64,000 nt of DNA from assembly GCA_000967895.1 (NCBI GenBank), contig FO203512.1, positions 2,875,350-2,939,349 on the forward strand, given 5' to 3'. Source of the DNA: Oleispira antarctica RB-8 (GTDB taxonomy: Bacteria; Pseudomonadota; Gammaproteobacteria; Pseudomonadales; Oceanobacteraceae). The position numbers and the translations under genes were made by a program. Below, piece by piece: positions 1 through 8,660 of this stretch. The notes under the pieces were generated by a model. It did not search any database. It saw only the letters and a program-made list of their open reading frames with translations, and was not told where the DNA came from. The stretch's first letter is position 1; each line of letters begins with the position of its first letter.

Positions 1-618
1 CACAATATCTTTATCGGTAATACCGGTGCTTAAGATCCAACCGGTTTTTTTAGCGGCAAACACAAACACAGGCTGTCCTGCTTTTACCAATTCATTGGGC
101 TCTAAGGCACGATTTAAAATGCGCCCTTCCGCTGGCGCTTTAATCACCGCATGGCGACGATTAAATTTAGCGACGGTCAGATCTGATTGCGCTACATCCA
201 TACGCGTTTGCGCCGATTGTAATTGATCCATCGACAAGGCATTTTGCCCTTGCAGTGATTGGAAACGTTCAAGATTACGCTGCGCATTGGCCAATACCGA
301 TTTCGCTTTCGCAACTTCTGCATCAATTTCTTCTAAATCCAAAGAAGCTAATAGCTGGCCTCTCTTAACAAATTGACCTTCATCCACGTAGACCTTACTC
401 ACTAGGCCCGGAACTTTAAAACCCAGAGATTGCTCCGATTTATTTTCTAATAAGCCACTAATCCTGATGGCTTTTGCGTATTCAGCGTAGTGAGCACTAA
501 CAACGTCAACAGGCACAGCCGTATCTTCTGCGAGTGTTTTAGCAATAACGCCAACGGATAAAAGTATTACAACTAAGGAGTTAAACAGCAGAGTAATAAA
601 CGTAGATGCAGGTTTCAT
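1..618 (-). CDS. RND efflux periplasmic adaptor (membrane fusion protein), 5' part
   Basis: Partial gene: 206 codons are readable on the minus strand from the ATG at 618 and it runs off the window start, so the C-terminal part is missing. The N-terminus is a signal/anchor segment (MKPASTFITLLFNSLVV...). A lipoyl-like half-motif follows (GLVSKVYVDEGQFVKRGQLLASLD), then an alpha-hairpin coiled coil rich in A, Q and K, then the second lipoyl half (VIKAPAEGRILNR). That order is typical of HlyD/AcrA-type adaptors that link an inner-membrane RND pump to an outer-membrane channel. It is divergent from a TetR-family gene, the usual layout for a drug- or toxicant-induced efflux operon. The substrate cannot be inferred. 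The transporter gene is expected just outside the window. Confidence 0.85.
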   Translation of the reverse strand, partial: MKPASTFITLLFNSLVVILLSVGVIAKTLAEDTAVPVDVVSAHYAEYAKAIRISGLLENKSEQSLGFKVPGLVSKVYVDEGQFVKRGQLLASLDLEEIDAEVAKAKSVLANAQRNLERFQSLQGQNALSMDQLQSAQTRMDVAQSDLTVAKFNRRHAVIKAPAEGRILNRALEPNELVKAGQPVFVFAAKKTGWILSTGITDKDIV

Positions 619-645
619 AATAAACGGCCTGTAGTGATTCGGTCA

Positions 646-705
646 TGTTGACAGTGAAAACATATAGGCATACATTCTATCTATTCAATGTATTCACCGT
701 CAACA
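646..705. promoter_or_regulatory. Symmetric divergent promoter/operator between efflux adaptor and TetR gene
   Basis: Two 13-bp arms, TGTTGACAGTGAA (646-658) and TTCACCGTCAACA (693-705), are inverted copies with one mismatch. Each arm contains a -35-like hexamer. On the plus strand TTGACA (648-653) lies 17 bp from TACATT (671-676). On the minus strand TTGACG lies 18 bp from TAGAAT. A second, nested palindrome with 7-bp arms (ATACATT...AATGTAT, 670-693) overlaps both -10 regions. Inference: overlapping divergent promoters controlled by the adjacent TetR-type protein. Confidence 0.55.
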
Positions 706-770
706 CTAATTGACATATCGTAATGAAAACAACAGACTTTAACGCACATTAAATAGGGCCAAACATCAGC

Positions 771-1415
771 ATGAGCAACGACCACCCGACCAACTATCAT
801 CACGGTAACTTACGCCTAGCGCTATTAGAGGCCGCCGTTGAACAGATCAAAGACGTGGGTGTCGAAAAGTTAAGCCTGCGCGGCATTGCCCGTACTGTCG
901 GAGTCTCACAAACAGCACCCTACCGCCACTTTAAAGACAAGAATGAACTGCTTGCAGAAGTCGCAGCCCAAGCGTATCTCGACTTATATCACGCAACTTC
1001 GAAGCACATCAGCAATGATCAAAGCGCAAATGAAAACATCCAAACCATAGGTGCTGCGTACCTGGCGTTTGCCATCGCCAACCCAGAAAAATACAAGCTG
1101 ATGTTTGGACCCAGCATTCAAAATCGACGCGCTTATGCCAATATGGTCGCCGCCGGTGAAAAATCGTTTAATGTGTTAATTAGCCAAGTCGAACGGGGAA
1201 TCTCTGACGGTGCATTTCTGAGCGGATGCTCTATGATCTTGGCCAATACCCTATGGACGCAAGTTCACGGTATGGCTTCTTTGATTATTGATGGTTTCTA
1301 TCAAGATAGAGACATGCCAATGCCATTTGATGAGTTCCTACGCACGCAAATCAGTATTGCCTCACGCGCAATTCAGCTCAATCCTAGACCTTTCACCCTC
1401 ACCAAAATTGACTAA
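771..1415 (+). CDS. TetR/AcrR-family transcriptional regulator
   Basis: 214-residue regulator. The N-terminal HTH is visible at about residues 34-64 (LSLRGIARTVGVSQTAPYRHF, then KDKNELLAEVA), the best conserved TetR block. The C-terminal ligand domain contains AIANPEKYKLMFGP, a pattern of the WHG-type TetR C-terminal family. The gene is divergent from the RND adaptor gene with about 150 bp between the starts, and that gap holds a large inverted repeat. By analogy with AcrR-type pairs it probably represses both itself and the efflux operon until an inducer binds. The inducer is unknown. No strong Shine-Dalgarno precedes the ATG at 771, but the reading frame and N-terminus fit the family. Confidence 0.9.
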   Translation: MSNDHPTNYHHGNLRLALLEAAVEQIKDVGVEKLSLRGIARTVGVSQTAPYRHFKDKNELLAEVAAQAYLDLYHATSKHISNDQSANENIQTIGAAYLAFAIANPEKYKLMFGPSIQNRRAYANMVAAGEKSFNVLISQVERGISDGAFLSGCSMILANTLWTQVHGMASLIIDGFYQDRDMPMPFDEFLRTQISIASRAIQLNPRPFTLTKID

Positions 1416-1643
1416 CAAGTCAGGTTTCATCAACATTTCAGGCAATTTCATCAAGCTCGAAAGTGTCAAGCTAGAATTAACCCTTCTTTTGAAGTACCAT
1501 CGTGCCAATATTGAGTATTTTAGCCATCATAATTAATCTGCAAGATGCCAAAGCCTGACTTTATCGGTATACTTGCGGGCCTTTTTTAGCGCGACTTTTA
1601 AACAAGCGGTTTTTAAACAGCGACTGTTACGGATCATAAAAAT

Positions 1644-2726
1644 ATGGGTAAGCAAACACCTCTGTACCAACAACATCTAGATGCTAACGGCAAAATTGTC
1701 GATTTTGGCGGCTGGGATATGCCCATTCACTACGGCTCGCAGTTACAAGAGCATAATGTAGTACGTGAAGACGCAGGCATGTTCGACGTATCGCACATGA
1801 CGATCGTTGATATTACAGGCCCAGAAGCGTTGGCTTACCTACAAAAAATCTTAGCTAACGATGTATCCAAGCTTGGCTTTACCGGTAAAGCTCTTTATAC
1901 CGGCATGTTGAACGAAGAAGGCGGCGTGATCGACGACCTTATCGTTTACAAAATGGATGGCTGGTACCGCACCGTTGTTAACTGCGGTACACGCGAAAAA
2001 GATTTGGCTTGGATGAACAAGCAAATCGCAGCGTTCGACGCCACTCTGACTGAGCGTCCTGAACTTGCAATGGTTGCTGTTCAAGGCCCTAACGCCATCG
2101 AAAAAGTAAAACAAGTTCGCCCACAAGACGCTGACGTGATTGGCGAATTAAAAGTATTCCAAGGCTTACCCGTCAACGAATGGTTCTATGCGCGCACAGG
2201 TTATACCGGTGAAGATGGTTTAGAAATCATTGTCCCGGAAGCAGAAGTTGTCGAGTTTTGGCAAGCACTGGTCGCTGCAGGCGTGGCACCGACGGGTTTA
2301 GGCGCTCGTGATACCTTGCGCTTAGAAGCTGGCATGAACTTGTACGGTAACGATATGGACGATTCAATTTCGCCATTAGAAGCAAGCATGGGCTGGACCA
2401 TTGCTTGGGAACCTGCTGATCGTGACTTCATTGGCCGTAAAGCCTTAGAAGCACAAAAAGCCGCTGGCATACCGACTAAGCTAGTCGGTATCGTATTAGA
2501 GACTCGCGGTGTTATGCGCTCACACCAAAAAGTAGTTGTAGAGGGCATAGGTGAAGGTGAAGTGACGTCTGGTACTTTCTCACCAACACTGCAGCACTCT
2601 ATCGCCATGGCGCGTGTTCCTTATGATACCGGCAGTGAATGTAATATTGAAATGCGTGGCAAGTTAATTCCTGCCCGCGTTGTAAAAATGCCGTTCGTAC
2701 GTAATGGCAAAAAAGTTTTCGAATAA
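1644..2726 (+). CDS. gcvT: Glycine cleavage system T protein (aminomethyltransferase)
   Basis: 360 residues, normal family length. GcvT moves the methylene group from the aminomethyl-lipoyl arm of GcvH to tetrahydrofolate and releases ammonia. Family landmarks are near the N-terminus ([20 protein letters not shown]), at [12 protein letters not shown], and at the folate-domain block [15 protein letters not shown]. It is first in a gcvT-gcvH unit, 35 bp before gcvH. I looked in the upstream gap (1416-1643) for a glycine-riboswitch core and found none, nor a convincing promoter. Regulation therefore cannot be read from the sequence. Confidence 0.97.
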   Translation: MGKQTPLYQQHLDANGKIVDFGGWDMPIHYGSQLQEHNVVREDAGMFDVSHMTIVDITGPEALAYLQKILANDVSKLGFTGKALYTGMLNEEGGVIDDLIVYKMDGWYRTVVNCGTREKDLAWMNKQIAAFDATLTERPELAMVAVQGPNAIEKVKQVRPQDADVIGELKVFQGLPVNEWFYARTGYTGEDGLEIIVPEAEVVEFWQALVAAGVAPTGLGARDTLRLEAGMNLYGNDMDDSISPLEASMGWTIAWEPADRDFIGRKALEAQKAAGIPTKLVGIVLETRGVMRSHQKVVVEGIGEGEVTSGTFSPTLQHSIAMARVPYDTGSECNIEMRGKLIPARVVKMPFVRNGKKVFE

Positions 2727-2761
2727 TCGTTTTTTAAAATTTAGCTTGAGAGAATATTAAA

Positions 2762-3145
2762 ATGAGTAATATCCCTGCAGAATTAAAGTACGTTGAATCT
2801 CACGAATGGTTACGTAAAGAAGAAGACGGCACCATCACTGTTGGTATCACGGACTTCGCCCAAGCGGCCCTTGGCGATGTTGTATTCATCGAATTGCCAG
2901 AAGTTGGCGCTGAAGTAGAAGCTGACGAAGATATCGCTGTTGTTGAATCGGTTAAAGCCGCTTCTGACGTATACGCACCGATCGCCGGTACTATTGTTGC
3001 CGTAAACGAAGAGTTAGTAGACGCACCTGAAAAAGCCAACGAAGACCCATACGGCGACGCTTGGTTTTTCCGCATGGAACCAACCGATCCTAACGTTTTA
3101 GATACGTTAATGTCGGCTGAAGAATACGCTGCAAAGTGTGATTAA
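2762..3145 (+). CDS. gcvH: Glycine cleavage system H protein (lipoyl carrier)
   Basis: 127 residues. Small shuttle protein of the glycine cleavage complex that carries the aminomethyl group on a lipoyl-lysine between GcvP, GcvT and the L protein. The lipoylation site is K65 within VVESVKAAS, in the expected hammerhead turn. The C-terminus (YAAKCD) is typical in length. It follows gcvT by 35 bp, with an SD-like TTGAGAG upstream of the ATG. A long hairpin terminator directly follows the stop codon, so gcvP is probably not simply read through from this gene. Confidence 0.97.
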   Translation: MSNIPAELKYVESHEWLRKEEDGTITVGITDFAQAALGDVVFIELPEVGAEVEADEDIAVVESVKAASDVYAPIAGTIVAVNEELVDAPEKANEDPYGDAWFFRMEPTDPNVLDTLMSAEEYAAKCD

Positions 3146-3158
3146 TTAGCAGTACATT

Positions 3159-3221
3159 AAGCCCTGCCCTTTTTAACTTTGTATTTTATAAAGTCACTCA
3201 AAAAGGCTGCAGGGCTTTTTA
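3159..3221 (+). terminator. Hairpin terminator between gcvH and gcvP
   Basis: AAGCCCTGC (3159-3167) pairs with GCAGGGCTT (3209-3217) and is followed by a T run. The stem continues inward with CCTTTTT (3168-3174) against AAAAAGG (3200-3206), and ACTTT/AAAGT can pair near the loop. This is long for an intrinsic terminator but has the right form. It would end or attenuate gcvTH transcription before gcvP. Confidence 0.65.
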
Positions 3222-3321
3222 TATTTCTTTTCTTCTATTTAAAGAGAAAAGAATTTTTCGTTCATTCCCTAACTTTCGTAAACTATTTAGCACACGCTTT
3301 CGTACGCTAAATTAGCACAAT

Positions 3322-6228
3322 ATGAGCAAGCCCATGAGCACACAAACCCTGGTACAACTGGAACAGCGCGACAACTTTATTGGTCGTCACATTGGTCCTG
3401 ATGCAAGCGAAGAAAAAGCCCTACTAGAAGCAGTCGGTGCTACTAGCCTAGAAGATCTTTCAACACAGATCGTTCCTGCTGATATTTTGCGTGAAGAATT
3501 TTTAGAAATTGCTGATGGCCGCACAGAATTTGAAGCGATTAACTATTTACGTTCTCTTGCAGACCAGAACAAGGTTTTCAAAAGCTACATTGGCATGGGT
3601 TATAACGATACGATTGTTCCGCCAGTTATCTTGCGTAACGTATTGGAAAATCCAGGTTGGTATACCGCTTATACACCTTACCAGCCAGAAATTGCTCAAG
3701 GTCGTTTGGAAGCACTATTAAACTTCCAGCAACTGGTTTGCGACATGACAGGCATGGAATTAGCAAACGCTTCCTTGCTTGATGAAGGTACTGCGGCGGC
3801 TGAAGCCATGGCAATGACCAAGCGTACTGTTCGTAAAAACAAATCGAATACCTTCTTCGTTGATGAGAATTGCCTACCGCAAACCATCGACGTTATTAAG
3901 ACCCGCGCCGAAGCATTCGGTTGGGAAGTCATTATTGCACCCGCCGCACAAGCCGCTGACGCCGATGTATTTGGGGCTATTTTCCAGTACCCAGGTAAAG
4001 GCGGTAATGTTGAAGATTTCACTGACATTATTACTGCTCTACATGCAAAAGATGCATTAGCCACTGTCGCCACCGACCTTATGGCCTTGGTTGCATTAAA
4101 AACCCCTGCTGAAATGGGCGCCGATATTGTATTGGGTAACGCGCAACACTTTGGTGTACCCATGGGTTTTGGCGGTCCACACGCTGCGTTTTTCGCGACT
4201 AAAGATAAGTACAAGCGCTCCATCCCAGGTCGCATCATCGGTGTTTCCATCGATGCTCAAGGCAACCAAGCATTGCGTATGGCATTGCAAACTCGCGAGC
4301 AACATATCCGCCGTGAGAAAGCGAACTCTAATATCTGTACAGCACAGGCATTATTGGCCAACCTTTCTTCTTTTTATGCGGTTTATCATGGTCCACAAGG
4401 TTTAAAAACCATTGCGGGGCGCATCCACCGCTTGACTGATATTTTAGCGCTGGGCTTGAAAAAAGCAGGCATTAAATTAGCGAACGATACTTGGTTCGAT
4501 ACGTTAACCGTAATCACTGACGATCGTGATGCCGTTATTCATCGCGCCCTTGCAGCTGAAGTCAACTTACGCCTTGATAGCGCTGTTACTGTTGGCGTAT
4601 CTATTTGTGAAAAAACATCCGCCGCTGACATTGCAGAATTATTTACAATTTTCTTAGGCGATGCCGCAGAAGATTTTAACCTAGATATTTATGAATTAGA
4701 CGCAGAAGTTGTAGCGGCTGACGCTACCTCGATTCCAGCGGACTTAATTCGTACTACCGAATTCCTAACGCACCCAACCTTCAACTCGTACCACAGCGAA
4801 CACGAAATGCTGCGCTATATGAAGAGTTTGGAAGTAAAAGATCTCGCGATGAATCATTCAATGATCACGCTGGGTTCTTGCACTATGAAATTGAACGCCA
4901 CGACTCAGATGATTCCTCTGTCTTGGCCTGAGTTCTCGACCATTCACCCATTTGCTCCAAAAGACCAAACCATCGGTTACGAGAAAATGATTGATGAGCT
5001 AGATGACTATTTAAAAGACATCACGGGTTTCTCCGCTATTTGCATGCAGCCTAACTCAGGCGCACAAGGTGAATACGCGGGTCTAATCGCGATTAAGAAA
5101 TATCACGAAAGCCGTGGCGAAGGTCACCGTAACGTGTGCTTAATTCCACGCTCTGCACACGGTACTAACCCTGCCTCTGCACAAATGGCTTCAATGAAAG
5201 TTGTAGTGACTAACTGTGATGAACTTGGCAACGTAGACTTCGCAGACTTGAAAGCGAAAGCCGAAGAAATTGGCGACAACCTTTCTTGCTTAATGATCAC
5301 CTACCCTTCAACACACGGCGTATACGAAGAAGGGATCAAAGAAATTTGCGAACTTGTTCATAGCCTAGGCGGCCAGGTGTACATGGATGGCGCCAACCTA
5401 AACGCACAGGTGGGTATTACTCAGCCTGCGTACTTAGGCGCTGACGTATCGCACATGAACTTGCACAAAACTTTCGCTATTCCACACGGTGGCGGTGGTC
5501 CAGGTATGGGTCCAATCGGCGTAGCAGCACACCTTGAACCGTTTGTTGCTAACCACGCAGTTCGTCCAATCGATAACGAAAGTAAAGGCCAAGGCGCGGT
5601 CTCTTCAGCTCCTTATGGCTCTGCGAGTATCTTAACGATCTCTTGGATGTACATTACATTAATGGGCGGCAAAGGTTTGCGTAAAGCGACTCAGCACGCT
5701 CTATTAAAAGCGAACTACCTAGCCAAACGTTTAGGCGAACATTACCCAATTTTGTATTCAGGTAATAAAGGCTTAGTGGCACACGAATGTATTATTGATT
5801 TGCGCCCATTAAAAGAGCAAACCGGTATCACAGAAGTTGATATCGCTAAGCGCTTAATGGATTACGGTTTCCACGCACCGACTATGTCGTTCCCTGTTGC
5901 GGGCACGTTCATGATTGAGCCAACGGAATCGGAAAGCAAAGCAGAAATCGATCGCTTCGCTAACGCAATGATCTCGATTAAAGGCGAAATCATGGCAATT
6001 CATAACGGCGAACTAGATGCGGAAAACAACCCGCTTAAAAATGCACCGCACACAGCAGCAGTTGTTACGGGTGATTGGGATCGTCCTTACTCGCAGCAGT
6101 TAGCGGCATTCCCAACTAAGAACCTAGGCGCTCACAAATTCTGGCCTTCAGTTGGCCGTATTGATGACGTGTACGGCGACCGTAACTTGATTTGTTCTTG
6201 CCCTGCTATTGAGAATTATGAAGATTAA
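3322..6228 (+). CDS. gcvP: Glycine dehydrogenase (decarboxylating), P protein
   Basis: 968 residues, the usual length of the single-chain GcvP. This PLP enzyme decarboxylates glycine and passes the aminomethyl group to lipoyl-GcvH. The N-terminal half opens with FIGRHIGPD. The C-terminal half has [13 protein letters not shown] and the PLP-binding lysine in [17 protein letters not shown]716 counted from the ATG at 3322. A second in-frame ATG (MSTQT, 3334) is possible; neither has a strong SD. The gene is separated from gcvH by 176 bp with a terminator, so a private promoter is likely. It ends in a perfect terminator at 6273. The last 270 bp are repeated downstream at 6932-7201. Confidence 0.97.
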   Translation: MSKPMSTQTLVQLEQRDNFIGRHIGPDASEEKALLEAVGATSLEDLSTQIVPADILREEFLEIADGRTEFEAINYLRSLADQNKVFKSYIGMGYNDTIVPPVILRNVLENPGWYTAYTPYQPEIAQGRLEALLNFQQLVCDMTGMELANASLLDEGTAAAEAMAMTKRTVRKNKSNTFFVDENCLPQTIDVIKTRAEAFGWEVIIAPAAQAADADVFGAIFQYPGKGGNVEDFTDIITALHAKDALATVATDLMALVALKTPAEMGADIVLGNAQHFGVPMGFGGPHAAFFATKDKYKRSIPGRIIGVSIDAQGNQALRMALQTREQHIRREKANSNICTAQALLANLSSFYAVYHGPQGLKTIAGRIHRLTDILALGLKKAGIKLANDTWFDTLTVITDDRDAVIHRALAAEVNLRLDSAVTVGVSICEKTSAADIAELFTIFLGDAAEDFNLDIYELDAEVVAADATSIPADLIRTTEFLTHPTFNSYHSEHEMLRYMKSLEVKDLAMNHSMITLGSCTMKLNATTQMIPLSWPEFSTIHPFAPKDQTIGYEKMIDELDDYLKDITGFSAICMQPNSGAQGEYAGLIAIKKYHESRGEGHRNVCLIPRSAHGTNPASAQMASMKVVVTNCDELGNVDFADLKAKAEEIGDNLSCLMITYPSTHGVYEEGIKEICELVHSLGGQVYMDGANLNAQVGITQPAYLGADVSHMNLHKTFAIPHGGGGPGMGPIGVAAHLEPFVANHAVRPIDNESKGQGAVSSAPYGSASILTISWMYITLMGGKGLRKATQHALLKANYLAKRLGEHYPILYSGNKGLVAHECIIDLRPLKEQTGITEVDIAKRLMDYGFHAPTMSFPVAGTFMIEPTESESKAEIDRFANAMISIKGEIMAIHNGELDAENNPLKNAPHTAAVVTGDWDRPYSQQLAAFPTKNLGAHKFWPSVGRIDDVYGDRNLICSCPAIENYED

Positions 6229-6272
6229 AACTCTCTGAGCTTTAGGTCTTTTATAGTTTTTAATACAGACAT

Positions 6273-6299
6273 AAAAAAACCCGCGAGAGCGGGTTTTTT
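6273..6299 (+). terminator. Rho-independent terminator after gcvP
   Basis: A-rich left side, stem CCCGC (6280-6284), loop GAGA, stem GCGGG (6289-6293), then TTTTTT. The A and T runs extend the pairing, so it can act on both strands: for gcvP and for the convergent lipoprotein gene. Confidence 0.9.
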
Positions 6300-6316
6300 A
6301 TCGCCATTTTCTTATT

Positions 6317-6733
6317 CTAGAAGTCTGCATCTTCTAACGAGACAGGTTCAGGGAAAGTGACATTGCTTGCACCCTCCTCTTCAATATAAACAATGTCTAA
6401 AGTAGGCGCTAATTCTTTCATAGCCAAACAAGACCAATCACCATGTTCAATACTATCTACTGCAGTTTTAAACATGACATACCGCTCCTCAACAGGAACG
6501 ACATATCTAACAACAACTAATCCTTGTTTCGCATTGCTTTTAGCATCAAGGTCTCGAATCTCATGAAAAATAAAGAGATCTCGATCCCCACCAGATAATT
6601 CATTAAGCTTACTATCTTTGGATAATGCTTCAAATGCATTACACACTCTATCAAAATTAGTTACTTTATTGCCGACTTCGCCAGAACAGCCGACTAACAA
6701 CATAAGAAATACAGATACGATTGTTTTTTTCAT
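6317..6733 (-). CDS. Small predicted lipoprotein, function unknown
   Basis: 138 residues from the ATG at 6733, chosen because GAGG stands 8 bases upstream; an upstream in-frame ATG at 6748 adds five residues and lacks an SD. The N-terminus is a lipoprotein signal (MKKTIVSVFLMLLVGCSGE) with lipobox LVGC, so lipidation at C16 is expected. The rest is acidic, with no domain that I recognise. It is convergent with gcvP and shares its bidirectional terminator. It lies between gcvP and the second copy of the gcvP tail, so it probably arrived with the event that produced that duplication. Confidence 0.75.
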   Translation of the reverse strand: MKKTIVSVFLMLLVGCSGEVGNKVTNFDRVCNAFEALSKDSKLNELSGGDRDLFIFHEIRDLDAKSNAKQGLVVVRYVVPVEERYVMFKTAVDSIEHGDWSCLAMKELAPTLDIVYIEEEGASNVTFPEPVSLEDADF

Positions 6734-6931
6734 ATTTACCTCGAACAAGAATGACTACAAATCATAAAATCACCATAAGATACTAGCAAGGTTTGAGTCT
6801 AGTTTCTCAAATCGTAGATATTCTAATGAAGCACTTTATAGATTATGCTAATAATCTTCAACTGCCTAGAAGCATGAGTTTTGGCTAAATTCCAACCATC
6901 TATCTTCTATTGCATGCCCGCTCATGATAGA

Positions 6932-7201
6932 GCTAACGCAATGATCTCGATTAAAGGTGAAGTCATGGCGATTCATAACGGCGAACTAGATGCGGAAAAC
7001 AATCCGTTGAAAAATGCACCGCATACAGCAGCGGTTGTTACTGGTGATTGGGATCGTCCTTACTCGCAGACGTTAGCGGCATTCCCAACTAAGAACTTAG
7101 GCGCTCACAAATTCTGACCTTCAGTTGGCCGTATTAATGACGTGTACGGCGACCGTAACTTGATTTGTTCTTGCCCTACTATTGAAAACTATGAAGACTA
7201 A
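6932..7201 (+). pseudogene. Duplicated 3' end of gcvP (89 codons plus stop)
   Basis: This 270-bp stretch aligns without gaps to the last 270 bp of gcvP (5959-6228), through the same stop position. By eye about 18 positions differ, most of them third-position silent changes. One change turns the Trp codon of KFWPS into TGA, and another gives Asn for Asp further on. There is no start or N-terminal part, so it cannot make a P protein. The downstream bases resemble the gcvP trailer up to the left arm of a terminator (AAAAAACCCAGCC), where the IS3 element begins. It looks like the tail of a diverged gcvP allele, not a recent local copy. Confidence 0.85.
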
Positions 7202-7302
7202 TCTTCATTGCGAAATTAGCTTTTAGTTTTCACTGCTAAAATAAAAAACCCAGCCAAGTGAAGTGACCCCCAATAGTTAGACAAATAACTTTGGGGGACT
7301 TT

Positions 7303-7809
7303 ATGTCCAAATACAGTAGAAAACTTAAAATAATCATCGCCAAAAGATACCTAGGTGATGAATCCTCTCGCCAGTTAAGTCGAGAATACAATATATCCTC
7401 CAGACAAATTCGGTATTGGGGAGCCGTTTACTCCTTCAACTCTGAACAATCATTTCTCCCTCCTACCTCACCATATTCAGCTAAAGACAAGCTTAAAGTA
7501 CTCACCAAAATGCAGACAGAAGATTGGTCATTGGGGCATACTAGTGCCTTTTTTAACCTTTCATCACCTGGCACACTATTCGTTTGGCTACGCAATTACG
7601 AATCTTTGGGTATGGAAGGGTTAAGGCCTAAAAAGCGCGGTATCCCAATGAAAAAGACCCCTATTGCAAAACCAAAAGCTGCTAATGAAATGACTAAAGA
7701 CGAGCTAAAGGATGAGCTTGAATACCTTAGAGCGGAGAATGCCGTGCTAAAAAAGCTCGATGCCTTGCTCCAGGAGAAGAGGTTAAGAGCAAAGAAAAAA
7801 CAAAAATAA
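7303..7809 (+). CDS. IS3-family transposase OrfA (HTH protein)
   Basis: 168 residues from the ATG at 7303, preceded by GGGGGA; a TTG at 7291 is in frame but less likely. The N-terminal HTH (RQLSREYNISSRQIRYW) and a second HTH-like region (LGHTSAFFNLSSPGTLFVWLRNY) are the two DNA-binding units seen in IS150-type OrfA. The C-terminus is a leucine-zipper-like helix (ELEYLRAENAVLKKLDALL). The stop lies inside an A-rich run (GAAAAAAC at 7794-7801) where a -1 frameshift would fuse it to OrfB, the standard way these elements make the full transposase. Confidence 0.9.
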   Translation: MSKYSRKLKIIIAKRYLGDESSRQLSREYNISSRQIRYWGAVYSFNSEQSFLPPTSPYSAKDKLKVLTKMQTEDWSLGHTSAFFNLSSPGTLFVWLRNYESLGMEGLRPKKRGIPMKKTPIAKPKAANEMTKDELKDELEYLRAENAVLKKLDALLQEKRLRAKKKQK

Positions 7810-8648
7810 TCCTGGAGCTTAAGGCAAACCATACTCTAAATAACTTATTACGAGCATTCGATCTGGCTCGAAGTGTCTTTTATTATCACTGCAAAGCGTT
7901 GGTTAAACCTGACGTTTGTGCAGAAATAAAAGCAAAAATTAAAGAGATATTTCACCTACATAAAGGGCTGTACGGTTATCGACGCATTACGCTAGCGCTG
8001 CGTAATCTAGGCATGTTGATCAACCGTAAAAAAGTGCAGCGATTGATGCGAGAGTTGAATTTGAAATCAAAGGTGCGGCCTAAGCGATATAATTCTTACA
8101 AAGGACAAGAGGGAAAATCCGTTGATAATTTATTGCAGCGTAACTTTATGGCGGATAAGCCTAACCAGAAGTGGGTTACCGATGTTACTGAGTTTAATGT
8201 AAAGGGCCAGAAGGTGTATCTTTCACCTTTGATTGATCTTTTTAGCGGGGATGTGGTTGCGTATAGTATCGCTAAATCAGCGCATCTTTCTTTAGTTAAA
8301 GACATGTTTGAGGATGCTATCTCGAAATTAAAAGATGGTGAACAGCCAATACTGCATAGCGACCAAGGATGGCAATACCGACTACCGCAGATACAAAAAA
8401 TGCTGAAGAACTCAGGCTTGAAACAAAACATGTCACGGAAAGGTAATTGTTTGGATAACGCTGCTGCAGAAAGCTTCTTTGCAGTATTAAAAACAGAGAT
8501 GTTTCATCATCATGATTTTGAGAGTGCAGATGATCTAATCATGAAAATAGATGAATATATTGAGTATTACAATACAATGAGAATCAAGGTCAAACTAAAA
8601 GGCCTGACTCCGATAGAACATCGAAATCAGGCCTTAATGGCCGCTTAA
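7794..8648 (+). CDS. IS3-family transposase OrfB (DDE catalytic domain), made by -1 frameshift
   Basis: The reading frame is -1 relative to orfA and has no good start of its own; the listed start is the frameshift point. The frame reads on through LLRAFDLARSVFYYH and YGYRRITLAL, usual IS3 OrfB blocks. Catalytic residues, numbered from the shift site, are D130 (WVTDVTEF), D190 (LHSDQGWQY) and E226 (AAAESFF). There are 35 residues between the last two, as in DD(35)E transposases. The frame is intact to its normal end (LTPIEHRNQ). The protein may still be active in trans although the right end of the element is gone. Confidence 0.9.
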   Translation, partial: EKTKIILELKANHTLNNLLRAFDLARSVFYYHCKALVKPDVCAEIKAKIKEIFHLHKGLYGYRRITLALRNLGMLINRKKVQRLMRELNLKSKVRPKRYNSYKGQEGKSVDNLLQRNFMADKPNQKWVTDVTEFNVKGQKVYLSPLIDLFSGDVVAYSIAKSAHLSLVKDMFEDAISKLKDGEQPILHSDQGWQYRLPQIQKMLKNSGLKQNMSRKGNCLDNAAAESFFAVLKTEMFHHHDFESADDLIMKIDEYIEYYNTMRIKVKLKGLTPIEHRNQALMAA

Positions 8649-8660
8649 TAATAGTGTCCA

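Larger units (their letters stand above)
7259..8660 (+). mobile_element. IS3-family insertion sequence (IS150-like), right end truncated
   Basis: The left end begins TGAAGTGACCCCC and continues into TAGTTAGACA, a typical IS3-family terminal repeat. Two overlapping transposase frames follow. After the orfB stop only the first few bases of the right repeat (GTGTCCA) survive before the IS256 element starts at 8661. The rest of the right end is not found on the far side of the IS256 element. It was therefore lost, and the copy should be unable to transpose on its own. Confidence 0.85.

Noticed and set aside
1416..1643. Possible glycine riboswitch before gcvT
   Set aside because: No conserved glycine-aptamer core or paired aptamers could be read; only a weak hairpin with GGCCTTTTTT is present.
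3696..4305. Antisense open frames of 69-184 codons inside gcvP
   Set aside because: They are shadows of a highly conserved enzyme gene, with no start signals or plausible proteins.
6881..7117. Independent 78-residue gene containing the gcvP-like tail
   Set aside because: The start has no SD and the reading frame is simply the gcvP frame entered by chance; treated as a pseudogene fragment.
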